From positions 1 to 35,920 of the forward strand of contig JBQQPY010000001.1 of NCBI GenBank assembly GCA_052258065.1: a stretch of 35,920 bases of DNA. The letters are read 5' to 3'. Below the pieces are notes generated by a model that worked only from the letters and a program-made list of their open reading frames with translations, made no database searches and was not told the DNA's origin. Shown one piece after another: positions 8,807-19,739 of this stretch. Both the position numbers and the translations under genes were made by a program. This DNA comes from JBQQPY01 sp052258065. GTDB taxonomy: Bacteria; Pseudomonadota; Gammaproteobacteria; Enterobacterales; Enterobacteriaceae. Each line of letters opens with the position of its first letter. Within the stretch, counting starts at the first letter, position 1.

Positions 8807-9700
8807 TTGATAGTAGAACCGATAACAACATCCCGGCCAGTGATTTATGACCTGCATAGCCATACGACCGCCTCTGACGGCCTACTTACGCCGCGGGAAC
8901 TGGTAGTGCGCGCTCAGGCCATGGGCGTCACGATGCTGGCTATAACAGATCATGACACTGTCGATGGCCTTATGCCCGCTCAGAAGGAGATTGTAGCGCT
9001 GCGCCTGCCGCTCAATTTGGTTGCGGGTGTGGAAATCTCTACTCTTTGGCAACATCATGAGATCCATATTGTTGGATTGGGCATTGCCCCTTCTCACCCC
9101 GCGCTAACGACGCTTCTGGCATCACAGCGCGCACATCGATTGGCGCGTGCGTATGCCATCGCTGAAAAGCTAGTAGCGGCGGGTATTCACGATCCCTGGG
9201 ACGGGGCTAGACAACTAGCGCAGAATGACTTAGTTACCCGTGGCCATTTCGCGCGCTATCTAGTGAGTCTTGGCCTGGCCACCAACGTCAATAACGCCTT
9301 TAAAAAATATCTGTCATACGGGGAAAGGGGCTATATCCCCCCACAATGGTGTCAAATAGAAAAAGCGATTGAAGCAATCCACTTAGCAGGGGGACAGGCG
9401 GTAGTGGCACATCCCGGGCGTTATCAACTCTCGACCAAATGGTTAAAACGACTGCTATCGCATTTTACGACCGCTGGCGGCGACGCTATGGAAGTTTCGC
9501 AGTGTCAGCAGTCGCTGCAGGAAAGAAGTCGGCTTGCGTACTATGCTCGTTATTACCGACTTCTTGCTTCACAAGGGTCTGATTTTCATCAACCCTGCGC
9601 ATCGATTGAGCTAGGGCGCAAATTGTGGCTACCAGGAGGGATCGAGCCAGTATTGCCTGACTGGCCTCTACATGCTCCCCTGTCAGATTCCGAAAGGTAG
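8807..9700 (+). CDS. rnm: PHP-domain 5'-3' exoribonuclease AM (YciV)
   Basis: Rnm (RNase AM, formerly YciV) is a PHP-family phosphoesterase that trims 5' ends of rRNA and short RNAs. All PHP metal motifs are present: DLHSHTTASDG near the N-terminus, AITDHDT, GVEISTLW with HEIHIVGL, KAIEAIHLAGGQAVVAHPGRY and ASQGSDFHQP near the end, so the metal-binding His and Asp residues are kept. Length (297) matches the family (about 293). The start is uncertain: the first in-frame start is TTG at 8807, while an upstream ATG at 8784 is out of frame; a GTG shortly before IYDLHSH is possible. The neighbourhood is conserved: in E. coli yciV is divergent from trp, as here. The genes that normally follow (yciO to yciN) are gone, replaced by IS relics up to topA. 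Confidence 0.93.
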   Translation: MIVEPITTSRPVIYDLHSHTTASDGLLTPRELVVRAQAMGVTMLAITDHDTVDGLMPAQKEIVALRLPLNLVAGVEISTLWQHHEIHIVGLGIAPSHPALTTLLASQRAHRLARAYAIAEKLVAAGIHDPWDGARQLAQNDLVTRGHFARYLVSLGLATNVNNAFKKYLSYGERGYIPPQWCQIEKAIEAIHLAGGQAVVAHPGRYQLSTKWLKRLLSHFTTAGGDAMEVSQCQQSLQERSRLAYYARYYRLLASQGSDFHQPCASIELGRKLWLPGGIEPVLPDWPLHAPLSDSER

Positions 9701-9734
9701 TATAGCTTTTTAAATAGCTTAGTTTCTATTTTGT

Positions 9735-10125
9735 GCTAATATTTTATTGGACTGCAATGGAGTTATACTGCCCAATAATTATTGGATCATTCCTAGTTAT
9801 ATAGCTAGACATACCAGTGCAGTCTGATATCAAGCTCATTCAGTAGAATCAAGCTAGTTACTTTAAGCCTATTAAATCTCCTGATTATAGCATTTATTTA
9901 TAGGTATATCAATCGGCTAAGACGTGATTCTATATTAATCTCTGCATATAAACAGTCAAATTCATGTTTCCTGGCAGTGTTTTTGCAAGACAAAAGATGA
10001 TCTATAAATTCTTTACCATTGTCTATAAGTACCTGATGAATAGCTATGAGACATGCTCAACTAAGATTACAAAAGAAACGTCGCGCATTAGAGAATTTTT
10101 TATCTATTCCGGTTTATATCCTCAT
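9735..10125 (-). pseudogene. IS481-type transposase remnant (3' part)
   Basis: Text matches the minus-strand IS481 copies at 15560-16265 and 23601-24425. It contains ACTGCAATGGAGTTATACTG (C-terminal SKTPLQSM region) at 9750-9770. The block at 9990-10090 encodes, on the minus strand, the LxDNGKEFxDxLLVC segment around the second catalytic aspartate. It is full of stops and is cut off at about 10125 by an IS630-type relic. Confidence 0.6.
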
Positions 10126-10129
10126 TTAT

Positions 10130-10800
10130 ATCCTGATTTATATCTTTCTGTGGCAAAAATTATAGCAATCTTTATATAAAATTAACTTAATAGCTTGAGG
10201 GATAACATTGCACAGCGAATCAACGATTCTTGCTGAAGATTTTCTTAGGAGTAATTTCAGCTTGAGAAATGCTATCTCAATCGGATTTAAATCCGATAAA
10301 TCAAAAATAAGAATTGCACCTTTAGCCTCAATATCTTCTCGTACACCATAAACTTCTTAATTAAAAAAATTATTCGTTATAACGACATTCCCTGATGCAG
10401 GTTTAGGACAAGTATCTTTTTACATAAGTAGGAAAGTATATTCATTGATTGCTCCATCGCGTAGCATAATTGCACCTAACCCCAATAGACGTATGTCAGC
10501 AATACGTTTCTTCGTTTTCTAGTAGGTATCTGGGACATAGATCCTACATTATTCTCCCCTTTTTCTGCAGTTGTCTTCTTCAGCTTTTACTCACTCATAT
10601 TTTTTATTTTGATCTTTTAATCAATGAAAATCTTTTATCAATAAAAGAGGCTGCTCTAGTAAAATGTGATATTTCTTCAGACTATAATTTGTTCGAACGA
10701 ACTACATCTTCGCGCTCTTATTTGTTGGCATGCAGGATCTTTTTACCCTTTATCATAATAGCCATGAAAAATTCAATAGAGTCATAAGGCTAACTTGAAT
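10130..10800 (-). pseudogene. IS630-type transposase remnant, subtype B
   Basis: The sequence is a diverged copy of the element at 24626-25210: both share AATAGCTTGAG, CAACGATTCTTGCTGAAG-like text, TCAATCGGATTTAAATCCG and the GAACCTC/CTCATATTTT region. The encoded minus-strand protein is the C-terminal DDE half of an IS630 transposase, but it is not open here. Its 5' side touches the subtype A relic. Confidence 0.6.
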
Positions 10801-10939
10801 CCTGAAAGCACTTTTCAGAGAGACCCCTATTTCAGGAAAGGTTATATAACAATACTCATTAATAAGCGTCAGGATAAAAAGAGAATACGCATCAATTTTT
10901 AACCTGCAATTTGGATTTCCTCTAAACATATTAAAATGA

Positions 10940-11840
10940 CGGATAAAGACACCTGGTCTTAATGCGAGATTTATCAGTAATGAAAAACCAATCGCTCTTG
11001 TCGTTTATCTAGTTGCGTTATCTCTACCACCCCATGACTGCACTGCAAAATGTCTCAAACTTATCAATATAACACTTCAGGCATTGACCGATTAGTATAT
11101 TGAATTCGATTTTTACTATGTTTAGCCCACCGCCATGTTTTGGTTTATGAATAAATTCAAAAAGATTCCAAAAAGCTTTGACCTATTTCTTCTGGAAGGC
11201 TGAATACAACGAATACATATTGAGCTTGCCTATTATCCGCGTCATGCGGTGTGCGTAAAGATATTGTATTGAGATACCCTCAAGAAAGTGAGCCTAATTG
11301 ATTCTGATTCTATTATCAGTCACTTTGGTTAATCAACGATCCGCTATCGGACCAGTGTGCACGAAGACATTGCTACCCCAGCTGTTTATATTTATACTTC
11401 TCGCAAACAGGTTTCCTGGGTCTCAACCGTAGCGGCACACGTGTGTATCCAAATACCTAAAACGAATTCGGCATTAGCTTGTGGTAGTATACCCTAGCCG
11501 GTCTTTGTCTACGGTTTCAATTTTTACTGTACGCCACATCGTTTCATGCAAGAGCGTTTTTAACGTATTACAGTTCTAAAACCTTACTCGCAAGCAGTTA
11601 AAAGGTTTAATATTCCCGCCTCTCTTCCGGCTCACTGCAGTTTAGCGCAACTAAATTCGCTTTAGCGTTAGCATCCACAATGCGCTCATGCACCAGTTTG
11701 CTCAGTTTACGAGCGAAGATTCCTTCAAGCCATTCTTCGAAAAAAACACTTGACTCGATCGATCTTGCAGGCACAGATTTATAAAATCTCGGCTAATTCC
11801 TTGTCACTAGGTCGATTTACAAATTTAATTGATGCATTAT
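10940..11840 (-). pseudogene. IS630-type transposase remnant, subtype A (near full length)
   Basis: Read on the minus strand from 11840 with several stops. The start is KFVNRPSDKELAEIL, then EEWLEGIFARKLSKLVHERIV and ANAKANLVALNCSEPEERRE followed by LLASKVLEL, the N-terminal helix-turn-helix half of IS630 transposases. The distal part (11380-10950) is homologous to the better-preserved DDE half at 20745-21195. Two other copies lie at 18530-19380 and 19740-20105 on the opposite strand. It is completely inactive. Confidence 0.65.
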
Positions 11841-11899
11841 AGTCAACAAAATCAGTGCATTCACAATTTGCTATGCCGGACGCCTGCCCTTGCTGACTG

Positions 11900-12680
11900 A
11901 CGCTTTCAGTTGCGCTCGTTGTTCCAACGTAGAGATAATAATGTATTTGTATATTCCTTTATTTTAGAAGATTTTTCATCTCTAGTCACAGATACTATAA
12001 CCAACGTGTTAATAAAAATAGGAAAGACTCGTTTTTTTCTCGTTGATAATCTTCTAGCGTTTGTATACAAATTCTTAAACCCCTCCTTACTTTAATCTGG
12101 TTAGAAGCGCTGTTTACGCAGGCATAGATTGAATCGCTTGCATAACATAAAGAAGAAAACACAAAAGCTAAAGCACAAAGCGTTTAAAAAACTATGAGCC
12201 TGGTTACCTGTATATTTATGGAAAATATCTTCCAAAAATGCTGAATTAAACCTTACGACGGTATCTTTTCGTGAGCATAGAAAGAGCGACTCAATAGGTT
12301 TTTGTCTGTCTTTAAAAAGCTAAGACTACAGTTCATGCACGACGTTTCTTTCATAATCTTAGTCAAGCATGCCTGATAACTATTCATTGGGGACTTACAG
12401 ACAATGGAAAGAAGTTACATTCTAGCCTGCGAAAACTCTCAGCCATCAGGAACATGAATTCAACTACTTATATGCAGAACGTCATATAAAAACCCTCTCA
12501 GCCTACCGATGCATTAATAAAATAGCATATAGAAGATGAGCTGAAAAATATTATTTCTATTCTAGTGAAGCACTTAAGATTATATTTCTTTTATATATCC
12601 GGCGCTATAACCACGAATTTTCTCAATAAGTATTGGATTATAAAACTCGATTGCAGTCTATGAAGTATTAGTACAAAATC
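11900..12680 (+). pseudogene. IS481-type transposase remnant
   Basis: This is a second plus-strand copy of the relic at the left end of the window. Positions 12030-12130 read FFLVDNLLAFVYKFLNPSL and KRCLRRHR, the counterpart of the N-terminal block there. The aligned non-coding text continues (GAAGAAAACACAAAAGC, then GACTACAGTTCATGCACGAC at 12325-12345) to the C-terminal GATTGCAGTCTATGAAGTAT at 12649. Stops and indels occur throughout. It ends about 150 bases before topA. Confidence 0.68.
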
Positions 12681-12683
12681 AAA

Positions 12684-12750
12684 CCTGACGTAGCGCTTCC
12701 GTCAGGTGAGTGCGAAAAAAGTTGATTTTTCGCAAAACGGCTACAATATA
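12684..12750 (+). promoter_or_regulatory. Two hairpins and candidate promoter upstream of topA
   Basis: CCTGACG (12684-12690) pairs perfectly with CGTCAGG (12700-12706). GCGAAAAA (12712-12719) pairs with TTTTTCGC (12726-12733) around a 6-base loop. TTGATT (12722-12727) with a 17-base gap to AATATA (12745-12750), overlapping TACAAT, could be the topA promoter, so the second hairpin overlaps the -35 box. Supercoiling-sensitive control is known for topA in E. coli, but nothing here proves it. Confidence 0.35.
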
Positions 12751-12829
12751 AAAGAAGATTTCTTCCTAGCAGGCGTCTAGCGTAAAAACCTATTAATTTT
12801 CAGAAGACATCACTCAGGTGAAGGTAAAA

Positions 12830-15417
12830 ATGGGTAAAGCTCTCGTTATCGTTGAATCGCCAGCCAAAGCCAAAACGATTAATAAATATTTAGGAAAAGA
12901 CTACATGGTTAAGTCCAGCGTTGGTCACATCCGAGATTTGCCGACCAGCGGCTCAGACAGCCAAAAAAGCGCCAGCGCCAGTAAAAAGAAAAAGGTAAAC
13001 CTGGATCGCTGGATGCGCTAATCAACCGGATGGGCATCGACCCTTACCATGGCTGGGAAGCGCAGTATGAGATACTGCCCGGTAAAGAGAAAGTAGTGAC
13101 TGAACTAAGAGCATTAGCGGAAAAAGCCGATCATATCTACCTCGCAACCGATCTTGACCGTGAAGGAGAAGCGATTGCTTGGCATCTACGTGAAGTTATT
13201 GGCAGCGATGATAAGCATTTTAGCCGGGTAGTGTTTAATGAAATTACCCGAAACGCAATCATTCAGGCCTTTGAACAGCCCGGCGATCTGAACATTGACC
13301 GGGTGAACGCCCAGCAGGCGCGGAGATTTATGGACCGTATTGTAGGATATATGGTTTCGCCGCTGCTGTGGGGAAAAATCGCCCCTGGCTTGTCAGCTGG
13401 ACGGGTTCAATCGGTAGCGGTTAGGCTAATAGTAGAGCGCGAGCGAGAAATCAAAGCATTTGTAGCGGAAGAGTATTGGGAACTGCACGCCGATCTGCAG
13501 ACAACACAGGCGCTTCCTCTAGCGATGCAGATAACGCATTATCAGGGAAAACTCTTCAAACCGGTTAATCAGCAGCAAATTCAGAGCGCTCTTACCGAAC
13601 TCAAAAATACGGATTATGTAGTCAGCGATCGTGATGACAAGCCTATCAGTAGTCAATCAAGGCCTCCCTTCACCACCTCAACACTACAGCAGACAGCTAG
13701 CACTCGCCTGTGCTATAGCGTGAAGAAAACCATGATGTTAGCACAGCAGCTGTATGAAGCCGGACATATTACCTATATGCGTACCGACTCTAGCAATTTA
13801 AGTCACGATGCGCTTAACATGGCGCGCAGATATATCAGCGCGTCATTCGGAAACCAGTATTTACCGAAGCAGCCCAATGTATACACCAGCAAAAACAACA
13901 CCCAGGAAGCACATGAGGCTATCCGTCCCTCTAACGTCAATGCTTTGGCGGAGCAGTTGCAAGATATGGACACTGACTCGCAGAAACTGTATCAACTGAT
14001 ATGGAATCAATTTGTCGCTTGTCAAATGACACCAGCACAATACGACTCAGCGACGCTGACTGTAACCGCTGGTGAGTTTCAACTACGTGCCTACGGTCGT
14101 ACGCTGCGTTTTGATGGCTGGACTAAAATCATTCCGGCGCTGCAAAAACGCGATAAAGATCGGATCCTGCCTACGGTAGAAGTGGGCGAGACGCTTACGC
14201 TTAGCAAACTGCTGCCTAGCCAGCATTTCACTAAGCCGCCCGTCCGCTATAGCGAAGCCTCTCTAGTGAAAGAGCTGGAAAAACGCGGGATCGGCCGGCC
14301 GTCAACTTATGTGTCGATCATCTCCACGATTCGGGAACGCGGCTATGTCTATGCAAAAAATCGTCGCTTTTACGCGGAGAAAATGGGAGAAATTGTTACC
14401 GATCGTTTAGAAGAAAACTTCCGCGAGCTAATGAATTACGATTTCACATCCAAAATGGAAGACACCCTCGATCAGATCGCCGCCAATCAGCAGGAATGGA
14501 AGAGCGTGCTTGACGCATTTTTCAAAAAATTCAGCCAGCAGCTGGAAAACGCCAAAAAAGATCCCGAAGACGGAGGCATGCGGCCCAATCAAATAGTGAT
14601 GACCAGTATTGATTGCCCGGTCTGCGGCCGAAAGATGGGGATTCGCGTCGTGAGTACCGGCGTATTTCTAGGCTGTTCAGCCTACGCGCTGCCGCGGAAA
14701 GAGCGCTGTAAAAAAACTATTAATCTTATTCCGAAACCAGAAACCCTAAACGAACTTGAAGACGACGATGCGGAAATCAATGCGCTTCGTGCGCGCCGCC
14801 GCTGCGGAAAATGTGATACCGCGATGGACAGCTACGTCATCGACAGCCAGCGTAAACTCCATGTGTGCGGCAATAATCCGCTATGCGACGGCTACGACAT
14901 CGAACAGGGCAAATTCCATATCAAGAGCTATGACGGCCCGCCAATCAAATGTGAAAAGTGCGACGCCGACATGAACCTGAAATTAGGACGTTTTGGCAAA
15001 TATATGGCCTGCACTAACGACGACTGTAAGAATACTCGCAAGATTCTGCGCAACGGTGACGTGGCGCCGCCGAAGGAAGATCCGGTGCTCCTGCCGGAGC
15101 TGCCTTGCAAGAAGTCCGAGGCCTACTTTATACTGCGTAATGGCGCAGCGGGAATTTTCCTAGCCGCTAATACATTCCCGAAATCCCGCGAGACCCGCGC
15201 GCCGCTAGTGGCAGAGCTGGCTCGCTTCCGAAATCGCTTGCCGGAAAAGCTATGCTATTTAGCCGATGCGCCAGTCGAGGATGACGAAGGCAATAGCACT
15301 CTAGTGCGTTTCAGCCGTAAAACCCAGCAACAATATGTTTCTTCAGAAAAGAATGGCAAAACTAACGGCTGGAGCGCTTTTTATATTGCTGGACAATGGC
15401 AGGTGATCAAAAGATAA
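12830..15417 (+). CDS. topA: DNA topoisomerase I, one-base frameshift in the N-terminal linker
   Basis: TopA relaxes negative supercoils through a 5'-phosphotyrosine intermediate. The start is the ATG at 12830 (MGKALVIVESPAKAKTINKY) after AAGG; the GTG at 12818 only adds four non-conserved residues. Toprim motifs are VIVESPAKA and ATDLDREGEAIAWH (acidic triad). The active-site tyrosine is in ITYMRTDSSNLS. RGIGRPSTY and three C-terminal four-cysteine zinc ribbons (starting CPVCGRKMG, CGKCDTAMD and CEKCDADMN) follow, ending IAGQWQVIKR. Total length would be about 862, as in E. coli (865). Frame breaks once: 12830-13021 ends at a stop, and 13030-15417 is one frame over. The shift lies in a lysine-rich linker at two A5 runs (12983-12993). 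One added A gives a clean KGKPGSLDALINRMGID. The downstream frame alone would lack the essential first Toprim motif. Confidence 0.93.
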
Positions 15418-15559
15418 CCTAATTACATAGCTTATCCAGACAAGCTCGAGTAAGAATTAAATAGACACTTTTCAATTAGATAAACACTGCAATATCCGAA
15501 AAGGTAGGAAAGTTTCTTTTAAAGAATTTAAGTATAATTTTTATCAATATTTCATATAT

Positions 15560-16265
15560 TGCAATATAGTATTACTGTTCAATACTAATTGAGGCAACTC
15601 CCGATTGTAAAATCAAACATATTGGTGCAACATGATCTCAAGCTTTTTGACAGATTTAAAAGAATCGCCTTGCAGCATGTTTTCTATACACCCACTAAAT
15701 CGCTTGCCTACAACACTCGTTTGTGTACCCATCGATACGCTAAAAGGTGTTCCATATCAAGCTTTAGGCATAACTGCTCGAATTCATGTTTCCCCGCAAC
15801 TGATTGTTTTCACAGACTAAAAGTCGATCCGTAAATTCTTTGCCATTGTCTATAAGTACACGATAAACAGCTATCGACAATGCTTAGACCAAGATCACGC
15901 AAGAAACGTTGTGCATCAGCCGAGATTTTAGATTTATAGAAACGCATAAAAATTCACCGAGCTGCTTAATTTATGCTCATTAGAAGATAACATCGTGAGG
16001 TTTTATTTGACATTTTTAAAAGCAGCATGCAGACAACTAATTATAACCTTTAAACGCTCTAGCCCCCCATAGCGTCACCTGCAAAAATACGGGATACTCC
16101 TATGCTCTTCAATACCATCTCGTTCTTGTCATTTAGAAACAATCAGTTCGGAGATGCTATAAAAAGCTTAGCCAAAGCAGATGCTCGCTCGTTACTAGCC
16201 TAAGGAGCAGCTCTGATTTTAAGTGTTGCAGTTGCCTGACTATAAAGTCTAATTATCATGACATT
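15560..16265 (-). pseudogene. IS481-type transposase remnant
   Basis: The minus strand from about 16262 begins MIIRLYSQATATLKIRAA, the degraded N-terminus of IS481 transposases (expected MTIKLHAKARTTPAIR). Around 15930-15800 it reads YRLLIDNGKEFTDRLLVC, a well-preserved DDE aspartate block. At 15640-15700 lies further shared text. Frame changes and stops separate these blocks, and much of the middle is lost. The region between topA and this copy (15418-15560) shows nothing recognisable. Confidence 0.68.
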
Positions 16266-16729
16266 ACATTATAAACTATATCCCTATATAACCATTTTTC
16301 ATGAACAGGACTGCGCGTCGCGCGTCTATATGATTATCCAGCATTAAACATCTCTTAGGTAACTTTAAATAAATTTCTACAGCATTCCAGATATGAAGAA
16401 AAAACTGATTCAAAAAATCGATAGCACGTTCGGTTCTTCTCTGTTTTATAGAATCTACAAGTGCAATATTGATGACAGAGCACAGCAAGTATCTAACCTT
16501 AATCCTGTTCACAAGACTATCATTAATACTCTCAGCAAAGGATATTATCGAATTTATTCCTAAATGCAGTGCAGAATAACGGTTATATATTTGCGAGTCT
16601 TGGTTCCTGCCAATAGTCTTCTACGTCGCCTAAAGTACTTGAAGGTTTAAGGTAGATTAGCAGGACATAATTACGTAGTCAGCTAGTCTTAACTAGCTGT
16701 ATAATATTATGCTTACTTTCAATTCTGCT
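16266..16729. other. Decayed DNA, no gene recognised
   Basis: A short open frame at 16276-16512 (minus, 78 codons) has no recognised motif. Text at 16270-16350 resembles 24430-24480, so it is probably IS481 flanking or terminal sequence. A perfect 8-base inverted repeat, CAGCTAGT/ACTAGCTG, occurs at 16680-16699. Confidence 0.4.
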
Positions 16730-17180
16730 ACTAAGAAGCCTGCTATCAGTACGCCCACATCATAACGCCGATTAAAGCGACACTCAAATTCGGCTAGATA
16801 ACAAGGCATATATTAAACCATGAATTGCATAGTAAGTGCGCGTTATAGAATTTTTAAAATTCTGCAGTAAAGTATGCATCCACTTGAAAAGTGTCTCTTT
16901 CCAGAGCTGCTCAAGCTTGACTGAATCAGCGGCGTAATCAGGAAATACAATAGCAAGACTTGCTCCTACCACTCGATACGTCTACCTGTTAGAAGCTCTC
17001 ACCCATGAAACAAGCATCAGTATTGCTATTAAGCCTTAATCTTAAAACCGAGATGATACGACTTGACACCTAGGAAGTGCACGCGTCCGGCTCACTCATC
17101 TAATAACATAGTGTAATGCTCGGTATCTATCGTATATTTGAAAAAAAAGCTACCTTAGTTTGTGATATATAAATGCAGTT
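16730..17180 (-). pseudogene. IS1595-type transposase remnant
   Basis: The minus strand from about 17010 reads SWVRASN, VVGASLAIVFPDY, then FKWMHTLLQNFKNSITRTYY, and after a frame change YLAEFECRFNRRYDVGVLIA. This is the C-terminal half of the DDE domain of IS1595/ISXO2-like transposases, where the expected order is W(V/F)HTLxxNLKxxxxGTYH then YLxEFxxRFNRR. The longest open piece is 16784-16972. Two further fragments of the same element are at 19385-19535 and 23495-23600. The N-terminal zinc-binding part is not readable. Confidence 0.65.
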
Positions 17181-18529
17181 GTTGAATCAGAAATAGGCAC
17201 TACCCGCGGCCGGCGCATATTTCGGGTGAATAGTACAGCGAGCATAATTTAGCATGGGCCTAAGCGCCAGCGCTCTAACTCGCGACTGCGTGTGCCAGAA
17301 TACGATTAGCAGAAAGGGGCAAGCGTGCTGTGCCTGCTTTACGTTTTGTACGACATTCGCGCAATGGGCTGCACTTTTTACCGGCCGTTTAATTTTTAGC
17401 GATGTGTCCAGCGGAAATTTAACAACCCGGTTAATCTCTTCGCACACCAGCTCCTGCCATTGTTATCCTTTGCAAGGAAGGACAGAGCGTGCAGCCGTAC
17501 AGAATTTTTACAGCATAGTAGCATCTCCTGACTTATCAGATTCTTGATAAGCTGCTTATTTATCTAGACAGAGCGTACCAAGTCAGATCGGCAATAACCT
17601 GTAGAGCACAATAGGTGCTTAGGGCGCTCACGCCGCGTAAATGACGGTGTACGAAATCACAACATTACTCAGATAAGAGCTGCGACTCGACGGTCATTAA
17701 CTCGGTCAATTTTGATTGAAAATCATTGATTGCGTAAAGCAAGACTCAGTTGCTAATATCCGTAACGCATCAGGCGCCCGGCAGGCGAATCGCCGTTTTG
17801 CTTCTGCTATTAAGGTTCTTCATGATAAATAAACAGGCGCTAATAGTAGACTACGCCGGTCGCTAGCGCGGTCTTGCTTACCTGCTATTATAATATTGAG
17901 TGTGGTTATTTTGGCCTTTTCCTGGCTTTCCTACTTCAGGCAGGCTAAACTCGCAGACGGCTAGCAGATGAAAAATGCCAAACATCGGTCTCAACATATC
18001 TAGACGAAGCGGCAGTTTGTTAAAAAAACGTTGAATCTTTATCATAGATCCAAAGAAGGCATCGTCGCTATTAGTTACAACATAGCAATAACTTTACTAA
18101 AATTCTACGGCTATGACCTTAACTAAAGAGACACTCTCCTTATCCCCATACTGCCTAAAAATATATTTGTAATAAAAAACAAGATATCATCAATACAGGT
18201 TATATAGTGAAGTACGTGCATATATGTTTGACAAATCTTAATACAATTAAACATAAACGGGCGAACACAAAAAACTGCCCAAAAGTGTCGATTATAGTAT
18301 CTATGGCTAGATCTAAAGAAATCCCCTAAAATAGGGAACTAAAAAATACATCAGTCATTCTTTGCCTAATTTTTCTTTTTTATCTTACCGAAAAGTAGGA
18401 AACTATAAATAAATTATTTATTTTTCAAACAGTCTAATTTTTTATGAATTAATAATATGAATATTGAATTTAATGTGTTTCATTATATTTTTTAATTTTT
18501 TGCTTGGCTTGAGTGTTTCTGTATCAAGC
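17181..18529. other. Unrecognised decayed region
   Basis: There is a GC-richer island at 17190-17470, with an 86-codon frame on minus (17187-17447) and a 97-codon overlapping frame on plus (17254-17547). Neither matches a family I know. At 17740-17960 the plus strand can be read across stops as NIRNASGARQANRRFASAIK and later VVILAFSWLSYFRQAKLADG, suggesting a lost membrane protein with one hydrophobic segment. From 18290 to 18480 the DNA is very AT-rich and partly repeated at 25360-25495. I infer a vanished chromosomal gene or genes here, not named. Confidence 0.4.
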
Positions 18530-19380
18530 CGGAATAAAACAATCTAGACCCAGTCACGAGGCATTAACTGATATTTTACAAATACTCGCCGAAAGATCGA
18601 TCGCGTTAAGCGCTGTTTTATTAAAGAAAAGCTTCAGGCAGTCTGCATCTACAAAGCGAGAAAATAGAGTAAGACCGCACACTAAAAAATGAACTAAAAT
18701 CATCGACGAAGATCGGCTAAATTATAGTGCTAGAAGACAATGCTAACTTCGTTTTGGCTATAGAAAAGGTGCTTAGACGTGTATCATTGCCCTCACAACC
18801 CGATGCATTCCGTGATTTGCATAAACGAGGAGAGCCTTCTTTGATTGTATACATACATGAGCCTGCTGTTGAAGCTTAAAGACCTGCTCTTGAGGATTTT
18901 GAATACAAACGGCTGAGAGTCTGCCATATCTTCATGACCAGTGAGCTGTTAACAAGTCGTCGGCTAACGAAAGTGACTAAGAATAGAACCGCGATAGATT
19001 AGACTTTATTTCTTAAGGATATATTAATAGAATATCTTTACCCACACCGAATTACGTCGGTCATAGAGGATCTCAATATCCACTATAGTTTAGGTTTATT
19101 AAACCAGCCTTCTCGCTGGATCGGGCCAAGGCTTTATAGGATTTTTTAAAATTCGTTCATACACTCAAACAGAGCAGTTGGCTAAACATAGCGGAACTCG
19201 AACTCAAAGTGCTAATCAACTAATGCCTGAATCGTCATATTGACAAGCTTCAGACATTGTAAAGTAAAATCGCTGCTTAGATAACAGAACTTAATCAGGT
19301 AAACGTTAAGATCGCTTAGCATTGTACTACTGACAACACTCTGATCAAGCTCAAGCATCTTTATACGTCATTTAATACAC
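18530..19380 (+). pseudogene. IS630-type transposase remnant, subtype A
   Basis: The plus strand reads, with stops and shifts, DILQILAERSIALSAVLLKK (helix-turn-helix part), then after an internal deletion NFVLAIEKVLRRVSLPSQPD, FEYKRLRVCHIFMTSELL, PHRITSVIEDLNIHYSLGLL and WLNIAELELKVLIN. The end is NTLIKLKHLYTSF. This order (DNLNTH-like catalytic block, then WLNMAEIELS, then IKLKRLYP) is specific to IS630 DDE transposases. The second catalytic aspartate context survives as EDLNIH. It is dead through several in-frame stops. Confidence 0.75.
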
Positions 19381-19384
19381 GATC

Positions 19385-19535
19385 TCATACCAGATAACAA
19401 GCCAGATATCGACCAGGAATTGTACGGTAAATGCTCGTTATAGCCTTTTTGATATTCTTAAAAAGCCTTCACTCTCTCAAGAGTGTCTATTGCTAGCTCA
19501 AGCTTGGCTGCATAAAACATATAATCAAGTTTAAT
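19385..19535 (-). pseudogene. IS1595-type transposase fragment
   Basis: Aligned with 16790-16940, sharing CGTTATAGCCTTTTT-like text, AAGAGTGTCT, and AGCTCAAGCTTG. It covers only the LFKWMHTLL to YY part of the protein. Downstream DNA (19540-19740) is AT-rich and partly repeated, inverted, at 23365-23425. Confidence 0.5.
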
Positions 19536-19739
19536 TATGAGAAACCAACTTTATTTATTTATAACTAATTGATTTTATTTATTTTTAATTCTGGTTTTTA
19601 TATTTGTTCCTAATTTATGCACGGAATGCGATATACATTATCGCCCTCACGTCAACAGAAAGCACGCAACTGGAACGGTCAGTCAATAAGAGCAAGCATG
19701 CCGCACAGAAAGGTGTTAATGCATTAATTTTTTTAATTA

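Noticed and set aside
12818..12829. GTG at 12818 as topA start
   Set aside because: The ATG at 12830 gives the universally conserved MGKALVIVESPAKA N-terminus and has a fitting AAGG.
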